Program-made: the position numbers and the translations under genes
In this document: positions 28,416 to 35,828 of the stretch, in pieces
Numbering within the stretch: position 1 is the stretch's first letter
Layout of the letters: every line of letters starts with the position of its first letter
Assembly: GCF_000024025.1 (NCBI RefSeq)
Contig: NC_013131.1
Location: forward strand, 5,642,001 to 5,706,000
Source: Catenulispora acidiphila DSM 44928
GTDB taxonomy: Bacteria; Actinomycetota; Actinomycetes; Streptomycetales; Catenulisporaceae
DNA: 64,000 nt
Direction: 5' to 3'
The notes under the pieces: generated by a model
Seen by the model: the letters and a program-made list of their open reading frames with translations, nothing else
Told to the model about the DNA's origin: nothing
Databases searched by the model: none

Positions 28416-30752
28416 ATGGATATCGACACCGGCGCACCCCACCGCGCCAATCCGCCGAGACCGGGCCGAGCGGGCTCGCCCGACCGCCGCGGACTGCGCG
28501 GAGCCCTGGCCGTGGTCACCGTGGCCGCGATCACCGCCGCGGCGGGCGCGCTCCTGCTCGGCGGTCAGGCCTCCGCCGCTCCCACGACGCTGCGCGCCGG
28601 CGCCGAGGCGGACAGCCGCTACTTCGGCGTCGCCGTCGGCCAGCAGGACCTGGGCAACGGCACGGCGAGCAACGTGGCCGGCTCGCAGTTCGACATGGTG
28701 ACGCCCCAGAACGAGATGAAGTGGGACACCGTCGAGCCCAACAACGGGCAGTTCAACTTCAGTCCGGGCGACGCGATCGTGAACTTCGCGACCTCGCACA
28801 ACGAGCGCGTGCGCGGACACAACCTGGTGTGGCACTCCCAGCTGCCCGGCTGGATGAGCAGCCTGTCGGGCTCCCAGGCGAAGTCGGCCATGGAAGCGCA
28901 CATCACCGGCGAGGTCTCGCACTTCAAGGGCAAGATCTACGCCTGGGACGTCGTGAACGAGCCCTTCAACGACGACGGCAGCTTCCGTCAGGACGTGTTC
29001 TACAACGCCTTCGGCGGCGGCGCGCAGTACATCGGCGACGCCATCCGCACCGCGCACGCCGCCGACCCGGCCGCCAAGCTGTACATCAACGACTACAACA
29101 TCGAAGGCCAGGGCGCCAAGAGCGACGCCATGTACAACCTGGCCAAGACGCTGGTGGCGCAGGGCGTGCCGTTGGGCGGGATCGGGTTCGAGAGCCACTT
29201 CATCGTCGGGCAGGTCCCCTCCAGTCTGCAGGCGAACATGCAGCGCTTCGCAGCCCTCGGCCTGGACGTGGCGATCACCGAGCTGGACGACCGCATGCCG
29301 ACCCCGGCCAGCAGCGGCAACCTGCAACAGCAGGCCACTGACGACGCGAACATCGTGAAGGCCTGCCTGGCGATCGCGCAGTGCCCGGGCATCACGCAGT
29401 GGAACATCAGCGACGCCGACTCCTGGATCCCCGGCACGTTCCCCGGCTACGGCGCGGCGACGCTGTTCGACAACAACTACCAGCCCAAGTCGGCGTTCAA
29501 CTCGGTCATGACCGCGCTGAGCAGCGGATCCGTCCCGCCGACGTCGCCGACGTCGGGCTCCTCCTCACCGCCGTCGACGTACGCGAACCTGGCAGCGTCG
29601 TTCGACAACGTCGGGATCAGCGCGGACGGCAACACCGCGGCGGGCAACCTGGACGGCGGCGGCTCCAGCTTCTCCCAGACCGCGCTGACCAATGCCCATG
29701 CCGGTCCCGGCGCGCAGGTCACCTCCTCCGGGGTGACCTTCACGATGCCCGCGGCCGCCGCCGGCAGCAACGACAACACCGTGCCGCAGAACCAGATCAT
29801 CACCATGTCCGGCACGGGCACCCTGGGCTTCCTGCTCACCTCCAGCTACGGACCCGCCACCGGCACCGGGACCATCACCTACACCGACGGCAGCACCCAG
29901 AGCTACACGCTCAGCTCCGCCGACTGGTGGGCCACCACGCCGGCCGGCGGCAGCGCGCTCGCGGTCAGCTCGACGTACCAGAACCGCCCGGGCAACACCA
30001 CCGCCACCCAGAGCGGCAACATCTTCTCCCAAGCCGTGACCCTGACAGCGGGCAAGACCCTCGCCTCGGTCCAGCTCCCCGCGGGAAGCCCCGTCGCCTC
30101 CGGCACTCCCGCCCTGCACATCTTCGCCATCTCCACCACCGCCGGCACCTCCGGAGGCAACACGGTCACCGTCACCGGACCGGGCAACCAGTCCGGCACC
30201 GTCGGCACGGCCATCAGCGCCGTCCAGATCCAGGCCACCGACTCCGGTACCGCGCAGACCCTGACCTACACCGCCACCGGACTCCCGGCCGGCCTGTCGA
30301 TCAGCAGCACCGGCCTGATCACCGGCACCCCGACCACCGCCGGCAGCTCGACCACGACCATCACCGCCACCGACGCCACCGGAGCCGCCGGCTCAGCCAC
30401 CTTCACCTGGACCGTCACCGGCGGCGGCACCACCACCGGCGTCTGCCACGTCACCTACGCCAAGACCGCCGAGTGGGCCGGCGGATTCACCGCCAACGTC
30501 ACCATCGCCAACACCGGCACCGCCGCGATCAACGGCTGGACCCTCGCCTTCACCTTCCCCGGCGACCAAAAGATCACCAACGCCTGGAACGGCGCCACCA
30601 GCCAGTCCGGCGAAGCCGTCACCGCGACCAGCGCCGCCTACAACGCCTCCATCGCCCCCGGCGCCACCACATCGTTCGGCTTCCAGGGCACCTTCACCTC
30701 CAACGACACCGCCCCGACGACCTTCACGGTCAACGGAGCCGCGTGCTCCTGA
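28416..30752 (+). CDS. GH10 endo-1,4-beta-xylanase with accessory domain, Ig-like module and CBM2
   Basis: Secreted 778-residue xylanase. A long basic N-terminus leads to a hydrophobic signal ending near residue 55 (ASAAP). The GH10 barrel spans about 57-370, with acid/base Glu182 in WDVVNEPF and nucleophile Glu289 in ITELDDR. A beta-sandwich of the type attached to several hydrolases follows (about 390-570, FDNVGISADGN and ITYTDGST). Then come a He_PIG Ig-like module and a CBM2 ending in FTVNGAACS. GGAAAGGGAA precedes the ATG. The upstream region has degenerate GAAA/TTTC motifs, fitting xylan control. The last two modules are paralogs of those of the GH30 gene. Confidence 0.95.
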   Translation: MDIDTGAPHRANPPRPGRAGSPDRRGLRGALAVVTVAAITAAAGALLLGGQASAAPTTLRAGAEADSRYFGVAVGQQDLGNGTASNVAGSQFDMVTPQNEMKWDTVEPNNGQFNFSPGDAIVNFATSHNERVRGHNLVWHSQLPGWMSSLSGSQAKSAMEAHITGEVSHFKGKIYAWDVVNEPFNDDGSFRQDVFYNAFGGGAQYIGDAIRTAHAADPAAKLYINDYNIEGQGAKSDAMYNLAKTLVAQGVPLGGIGFESHFIVGQVPSSLQANMQRFAALGLDVAITELDDRMPTPASSGNLQQQATDDANIVKACLAIAQCPGITQWNISDADSWIPGTFPGYGAATLFDNNYQPKSAFNSVMTALSSGSVPPTSPTSGSSSPPSTYANLAASFDNVGISADGNTAAGNLDGGGSSFSQTALTNAHAGPGAQVTSSGVTFTMPAAAAGSNDNTVPQNQIITMSGTGTLGFLLTSSYGPATGTGTITYTDGSTQSYTLSSADWWATTPAGGSALAVSSTYQNRPGNTTATQSGNIFSQAVTLTAGKTLASVQLPAGSPVASGTPALHIFAISTTAGTSGGNTVTVTGPGNQSGTVGTAISAVQIQATDSGTAQTLTYTATGLPAGLSISSTGLITGTPTTAGSSTTTITATDATGAAGSATFTWTVTGGGTTTGVCHVTYAKTAEWAGGFTANVTIANTGTAAINGWTLAFTFPGDQKITNAWNGATSQSGEAVTATSAAYNASIAPGATTSFGFQGTFTSNDTAPTTFTVNGAACS

Positions 30753-30771
30753 CGCACTGAAGTAACCAACC

Positions 30772-30809
30772 TGGGCGTCCGCACCGTCCGCCAGCGGTGT
30801 GGACGCCCA
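30772..30809. terminator. Hairpin between GH10 and ASH-repeat genes
   Basis: Arms 30772-30785 and 30796-30809 pair over 14 bases with one G-T wobble. It sits between two converging genes, 20 bases after the GH10 stop. Confidence 0.7.
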
Positions 30810-30819
30810 TGGGCAACGA

Positions 30820-33513
30820 CTACCCCGCGGTGCCCGTGGCGGCGAAAGTCAGCGTCTGCGGCGCACCGCCGGCCAGATACGAGGCGGTCAGCGTCGAGCT
30901 GTACGTCCCCGGCGAGCCGGCGGCGAAGGCCACTGACACGATGCAGCTTCCGCCGGCCGGGACGGTGCCGCCCTGGCATGTGCCGCCGGTGATCGGGAAG
31001 TCCGCGGCGTCGGAGCCGGTGACCGCCAAGCCCACCAGCGGCACCGATCCGTGGTTGATCAGCACGAAGTCGTGGGACGCCGACATGGTGCCCGCGGCCT
31101 GGTTCGGGAAGGCGTAGGCGGCCGGGGCGACGCCGACGGCGATCCCGGTGCCGTGCAGCGTCACCGTCGCGGTACCGCCGGGATTGCCCGAGACGGTCAG
31201 CGTCGCGGTGCGGTCGCCGGTGGCGCCCGGAGTCAGGTGCACGCTGATCTGGCAGCTCTGCTTCATCGCCACGGTGGCGCAGCCGTTCGCGTCCACCGTG
31301 AAGTCGGCCGCGTTCGCCCCGCTCAGCGCGACGGTCACCGGCCCTGAGGTCGCGACTCCGTCGTTGCGGACGGTGACGGTCGCCTCGGCGCTGTCGGTGC
31401 CCGTGACCACGCTCCCGAAATCGGGCGGCGAGGACAGCGCGAAGTGCGCCGAGGGGGTGCCCCAGCCCTTCAGCATGGTCTCGGCACACGGCACTTCGAA
31501 CTCGGACGGGCAGGCGGCGATGTCGCCTTGGTGATAGTTGGTGTCGGTGGCGTCGAATCGCAGGGTCACGGTGCACGAGCCGCCGATGGGGAGCGGACCG
31601 CCGCAGGTGGTGGCGGAGATCTGGTAGGAATGGTCGCCGGTGGACTGCTCGAGGAAGAGGTAGACCGAATCAGTGGCCTGCAGGCCGGTGTCGGTGACCG
31701 TGAAGGTCTGGAACGCCGAGGTACCGATCGGCACGTTGGCGAAGTCGTAGACGGCCGGGCTGAGGGTGAGGACCGGCGGGAAGACCGATTCGCCCTGGAG
31801 CGCGGAGGTCGCCGTACCGCCCGGGCCAGCGGTCGCGGACAGGGTCGCGGTGTCGGTGTCGGCAGCCTCGTCGGCCTTGAAGCGGACGTACGTTCGGCAC
31901 TTGCCGCCCGTGGGCAGAGCCGGGCCGCACGTCGTGCTGATGACCGTGAACGCCGCGGCGTTCGGCCCGCTCAGTGCGACGGAGACCGGCCCGGAGGTGA
32001 GGCGGCCGGTGTTGACGACGTCGAACTCCTCGACCGACGAGAACTGGTCGGATGTCACCGTCCCGAAGTCGTAGGTCGCCGGGGTGATCGTCAGGTGGGC
32101 CCGGTCAACGGCGGTGGCGCTGAGGGGTACGGTGAACGTGCCGCCGGGACTCGCCGTCACGGTCAGCACGGCGGTCGCGTGACCGGGGGCGCTCGACGCG
32201 AAGTGGACGGTGATGGTGCAAGAGCTGTCACCGCGGACGCCCGCGGTGCAGGTCGTGCTGTCGATGTGGAACAGGGGTGCCAGCGTGCCGCTCAGGGCGG
32301 CGGTGACCGGGCCGGAGTTGATGTCCCCGCTGTTGGTCAGGGTGAAGGTCTGCTGCGGCGCGTCGTCGGTGCCGACCGTGCCGAAGTCGAACGGCATCGG
32401 GCTCAGGCTCAGGTGCGTCGGCGTGGGACCGGCACCGGACATGGTGCCGGTGACCGTGCCGCCCGGCGTCGCGGCGATGGACACCGTCGCCTGGTCGGCG
32501 CCGTAAGCGGTCGGCTGGAAGGTCACGACGATCCCGCAGCGCTGGCCGCCGGCGAGCTTGCCGGTGCAGCCGGTGATGTGGAAGACGCCGGGTTGGGCGC
32601 CGCCGAGCGTGACGGTCAGCGGACCGGAGTCGGCCTGGCCGGTGTTCTCCACGACGAACTGCTGCGCCCTTGAGGTCGTGCCCACCGGCACGTAGCCGAA
32701 GTCCAGGCTCGAAGGGACGAGCATCAGCTGAGCCGGCGTCAGGCCACTGCCGCTCAGGGGTGCCGAGGCCGAGCCGCCCGGGTTCGCGGTCGCGTCGAGT
32801 GTCCCGGAGCGGATACCGCCGCCCTTCGGAGTGAAGGTCACCGTCGCCTCGCAGGACCCGCCGATCGGCAGCCCTCCACCGCAATTGCTCCTGGTCACTG
32901 CGAAGTCACCGGGGTTCGCGCCGCCGAAGGCCAGCTTGATCGCCCCCGACGGCGCGACCCCGGAGTTGACGAAGGTGAAGGTCTGAGCCGTCGACGCCCC
33001 GATGGCGACCCCGCCGAAGGCCGGCGCCGTACCGACGGCGAGCTGGGCGGTCCCCCCGATGCCGGTCACATCGGCCGTCACCGTGTCCGAGGGCCCGTCG
33101 CCGACCTGCAGCTGCGCCGAGCGCCGCCCGAGCTGCCCGGGCCGGAAACTCACGTCGACCACGCAGGACTGGGCACCGGCCAGCGGGTTGTGACAGGTGG
33201 TGCCGTTGATCTGGAAGTCGGCCGGATCGTCCCCGACGATCCGCGCCTGGAGCGGCCCTGAGGCGGTCTCCCCGTAGTTGACGACCGTGAAGGCGATCGG
33301 CGCCGAGGAGCCGCCGACCCGCACGACACCGTAGTCGTGGTACCCGGAGAAGATCTCAAGCTGCGCCGGCGTCGCCGCCGACACCGCCACCTGCGACGCC
33401 GCGATCGTCAAAGCGGTGGTGAGACAGAACACTGTCATCAGCGCCGCGACACACCGCCGCACCCAACCCGCGCCCCGCGCACTGCCCGCAGGCATGCGAA
33501 ACCGCCCGTTCAT
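30820..33513 (-). CDS. Exported ASH/choice-of-anchor-D beta-sandwich repeat protein
   Basis: About 897 residues from the ATG at 33513 (GAGGGGGG upstream; an in-frame GTG at 33537 is the alternative). After a signal peptide ending near SAATP there are about eight to nine repeats of roughly 100 residues. Each has the pattern FG-V-x-G-T/S, then F-x-x-x-N-x-G, then DF-x-I-x-x-x-x-C, then C-x-V-x-V-x-F-x-P. This is the ASH/HYDIN-like immunoglobulin fold annotated as choice-of-anchor D. No membrane anchor or sorting signal is seen at the C-terminus, so it is probably secreted. The role is unknown; adhesion or a structural surface function is a guess. Confidence 0.8.
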   Translation of the reverse strand: MNGRFRMPAGSARGAGWVRRCVAALMTVFCLTTALTIAASQVAVSAATPAQLEIFSGYHDYGVVRVGGSSAPIAFTVVNYGETASGPLQARIVGDDPADFQINGTTCHNPLAGAQSCVVDVSFRPGQLGRRSAQLQVGDGPSDTVTADVTGIGGTAQLAVGTAPAFGGVAIGASTAQTFTFVNSGVAPSGAIKLAFGGANPGDFAVTRSNCGGGLPIGGSCEATVTFTPKGGGIRSGTLDATANPGGSASAPLSGSGLTPAQLMLVPSSLDFGYVPVGTTSRAQQFVVENTGQADSGPLTVTLGGAQPGVFHITGCTGKLAGGQRCGIVVTFQPTAYGADQATVSIAATPGGTVTGTMSGAGPTPTHLSLSPMPFDFGTVGTDDAPQQTFTLTNSGDINSGPVTAALSGTLAPLFHIDSTTCTAGVRGDSSCTITVHFASSAPGHATAVLTVTASPGGTFTVPLSATAVDRAHLTITPATYDFGTVTSDQFSSVEEFDVVNTGRLTSGPVSVALSGPNAAAFTVISTTCGPALPTGGKCRTYVRFKADEAADTDTATLSATAGPGGTATSALQGESVFPPVLTLSPAVYDFANVPIGTSAFQTFTVTDTGLQATDSVYLFLEQSTGDHSYQISATTCGGPLPIGGSCTVTLRFDATDTNYHQGDIAACPSEFEVPCAETMLKGWGTPSAHFALSSPPDFGSVVTGTDSAEATVTVRNDGVATSGPVTVALSGANAADFTVDANGCATVAMKQSCQISVHLTPGATGDRTATLTVSGNPGGTATVTLHGTGIAVGVAPAAYAFPNQAAGTMSASHDFVLINHGSVPLVGLAVTGSDAADFPITGGTCQGGTVPAGGSCIVSVAFAAGSPGTYSSTLTASYLAGGAPQTLTFAATGTAG

Positions 33514-33648
33514 CCCCAGCCCCCCTCGGCCCGACACCCCGGTGGCACCATACGTGCCGAGGAGGCACCGTAGTGGTCAGGCTTCGATGATCGCCATCTG
33601 AGAGGGGCGGTTGTAGGGACTTCCCGGCATGCGGTTCACCCTGGGGAG

Positions 33649-33676
33649 CGCACAAGCGCACAAGCGCACGAGCGCC
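33649..33676. repeat. 8-base tandem repeats (GCGCACAA-like)
   Basis: GCGCACAA is repeated with small changes about three times, running into the terminator stem at 33668. Confidence 0.5.
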
Positions 33677-33701
33677 CGGGCTTTGAGGGCCGGGCGCTCG
33701 T
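33668..33701 (-). terminator. Terminator hairpin after the AhpD-like gene
   Basis: A 12-base-pair perfect stem (33668-33679 with 33690-33701) lies 16 bases beyond the stop codon of the minus-strand gene at 33718. Confidence 0.75.
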
Positions 33702-33717
33702 CGTCTGTCGAGGAGAT

Positions 33718-34290
33718 CTATAAAGCTCGTGCTGCCTGGTGCGCTCTGGCGAGCTCGACGACGGGCAGATATCCGTCGCGCACCAACGCCTGGGCTCGCG
33801 TGGAGTAGTTGTCGGGGTCGTCGGGCACGGTGGTGGCCAAGCCGTCGACGTACCGGTTGAACATGCAGAACGCCGCTGCGATCAGCACCGTGTCGTGGAT
33901 CTCCAGATCGGTCGCCTCGACTGCGCGCGCACGGTCGATCAGCTCGGCGGTGACCTCCTTACCGTTCTGCTGGACGGCTGCGGCAATCGCCAGCAGCGCC
34001 TTGAGCTTGTCGCTGATCGGGGCGGTCCCGAGATCGGCACGGATGATGGTCAGATCGAGGCCGTCGGGCAGTTGGGCGGAGGTGAACGCGGCGTGCGTCG
34101 TGGCGCAGTAGCGGCACTCGTTCAGCTCGGAGACGTGAGTGGCGATCAGTTCGCGCTCCCACCGCTCCAGGCTGCTCGGTGCGCGCAGCAGAGTCTCCGC
34201 CAGCTCGGACAGCGGGCCCGCGGTCTCGGGCCGGTAGAAGAACAGGGAGCGGATTCCGGGCTGGTCGTTGCCAACGTCGATGTGCGGCAT
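33718..34290 (-). CDS. AhpD-like / carboxymuconolactone decarboxylase-family protein
   Basis: A 190-residue all-helical protein of the peroxidase-related AhpD superfamily. The redox motif is visible as ECRYCATTH (Cys-x2-Cys-x3-His) near residues 58-66, the arrangement used by alkylhydroperoxidase-like enzymes. The FNRYVDGLA segment after the second helical pair is also typical. It starts 13 bases after the upstream membrane-protein gene, so the two are co-transcribed. A function in peroxide or organic hydroperoxide removal is inferred from the motif. Confidence 0.85.
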   Translation of the reverse strand: MPHIDVGNDQPGIRSLFFYRPETAGPLSELAETLLRAPSSLERWERELIATHVSELNECRYCATTHAAFTSAQLPDGLDLTIIRADLGTAPISDKLKALLAIAAAVQQNGKEVTAELIDRARAVEATDLEIHDTVLIAAAFCMFNRYVDGLATTVPDDPDNYSTRAQALVRDGYLPVVELARAHQAARAL

Positions 34291-34303
34291 GGTGGGACTC
34301 CCG

Positions 34304-35038
34304 TCAGGTCAGTACGTCTACAGGAACCGGCGGGGTCACCGGGGCGTCCCGGAAGGTGTCGCAGATCTGCCCGCGCTCGCGGCGCAGGTGGTACAGGGCC
34401 ATGGCGAAGATGGCCGAGCCCATGACGTTGGCCCAGAAGTGCCACCACACGCGATAGGTGGTGGCTCCCGGACCGGGGGTCAGCTGGCCGAACCAGGTGG
34501 ACAGCCCCACCGCCTGCTTGGCGCCCAGCCACACCGACACCGTCAGCGACAAGTGCTCCAGGCCGTGGATCCCCTGCATCCACACGCCCATCTTGCCCCA
34601 CCAGCGGGTTCGGGTGTTCCGGGCCCGCCGGCTGATGACCATGACCGCAGCCAACCCGGACAAGAAGATGAAGTTGCCGACCAGGTGCAGAATCTCCATC
34701 CCCAACGTCGGACGCGACTTGTCGATCTGCCCGAAACCCCGCGCCAACCCGGTACCCCACGGCGTCATCCACGCCGGCGCCTCCGGATGCCAAATCCAGT
34801 ACACCGCCTGCGCCACATGCTCAGTCAGATGCCCGATCTGACCCACAACCCCGATCAGAATGACCGCCATGCTGACCTTGTAGACCCGCATACTCTTGCC
34901 CTGACGATCGGCGAACGCCAACCCGGCCACCGCCGCCCACATCACCACAGCCCACACCAGCAGGCCCACAGCCCCCAACGTGTCGAGCATCGGCACTGAA
35001 TGGCCGCCACTCATGTTCATCCCCGGCATATCAGGCAT
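34304..35038 (-). CDS. Polytopic membrane protein with Met/His-rich N-terminus
   Basis: About 244 residues. The N-terminus is MPDMPGMNMSGGHS, a Met/His pattern that could bind copper. At least five hydrophobic helices follow (LGAVGLLVWAVVMWAA, VSMAVILIGVVGQIGHL, ILHLVGNFIFLSGLAAV, LSLTVSVWLG, WANVMGSAIFAMAL). Several membrane-embedded His residues (GHLTEHV, HLVG, HGLEHL, WWHFW) resemble heme or metal ligands. I recall similar actinomycete proteins of unknown function but cannot name the family with certainty. The ATG at 35038 has GGAGAAGG upstream; a longer frame to 35101 is possible. Confidence 0.65.
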   Translation of the reverse strand: MPDMPGMNMSGGHSVPMLDTLGAVGLLVWAVVMWAAVAGLAFADRQGKSMRVYKVSMAVILIGVVGQIGHLTEHVAQAVYWIWHPEAPAWMTPWGTGLARGFGQIDKSRPTLGMEILHLVGNFIFLSGLAAVMVISRRARNTRTRWWGKMGVWMQGIHGLEHLSLTVSVWLGAKQAVGLSTWFGQLTPGPGATTYRVWWHFWANVMGSAIFAMALYHLRRERGQICDTFRDAPVTPPVPVDVLT

Positions 35039-35210
35039 GTTCGGCAAAGCCTTCTCCCCTCCCGATCCCACCGCGCGAAATATCAGAATGCTGACCGCCA
35101 CCGAAGGCGCGGGCAGGTCCGGTGCGCCATCGCGCCCCGGTTTCCAGCACAGTAGAAACGAATTCCGGCAGCCGCTTCTTCGAACGTGCCCTGCGCCGAC
35201 AGGGTCTCCG

Positions 35211-35678
35211 TCAGGGAACGACGGTCAGCGTCAGGGTCCACTGCTTCGGCGGTGTGCCGGTGCTGACGCTGGTAAAGGTGACCGTGCCCGAACGCAGGAG
35301 TCTGATGAGGTCATGGCGCGTTCCGATGGGCGCGACCTGATCGGTGACCGTCGCCACGGACGGGTCGGACGTAGCCGGCGCACTCCAGGTGACGCCGCGC
35401 AGCGCGAGTAGTTCGATCTCCACGGTGGTGTCCATGTGAAGACAGGCGCTGCGCACTGGGTTGTCGGTGGTGGGGACGACCACGGCGAAGGTCCCCGACA
35501 GGCATGTGCCAGAGGCGGAGGTCGCAGCCGGAGTCGAAACATCCGGCGAGGAAGTCGGTGCGGACGATGCCGCGTGCTGTGTCGAGGAGCAGCCGGAGAG
35601 GATGGCAGTCCCAAGGATCGCAACAGCGGTCGTCACCCATTTCGCGAGGCCGGCCCATGAGTGCCGAAGGACGTTCAT
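35211..35678 (-). CDS. Small putative lipoprotein
   Basis: A 155-residue protein with a hydrophobic leader and a lipobox (AILSGCSS, Cys30), then a Ser/Thr/Ala linker. A compact beta-rich domain ends in QWTLTLTVV. The domain has two Cys residues (CLSGTF and SACLH) that may form a disulfide. It resembles small Ig-like exported domains, but I do not recognise the family. Confidence 0.65.
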   Translation of the reverse strand: MNVLRHSWAGLAKWVTTAVAILGTAILSGCSSTQHAASSAPTSSPDVSTPAATSASGTCLSGTFAVVVPTTDNPVRSACLHMDTTVEIELLALRGVTWSAPATSDPSVATVTDQVAPIGTRHDLIRLLRSGTVTFTSVSTGTPPKQWTLTLTVVP

Positions 35679-35768
35679 GGCTGGACTCCCACCTGGCAGG
35701 ATGCGGTTCCGGCTGTCCAGGATTGGACGCAGTGGCCCTGGCGTGAGTTCCGGTCCGCGGCCGAAAAG

Positions 35769-35803
35769 AGCGCGGCGCCCCCGTGGTTAGGGGGCGCCGC
35801 GCT
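35769..35803 (-). terminator. Terminator hairpin after the beta-propeller gene
   Basis: Perfect 14-base-pair GC stem (35769-35782 with 35790-35803) and a 7-base loop, 26 bases beyond the stop codon of the minus-strand gene. Confidence 0.8.
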
Positions 35804-35828
35804 GTTCATTTCGGAAGCGGTCCGAGCG

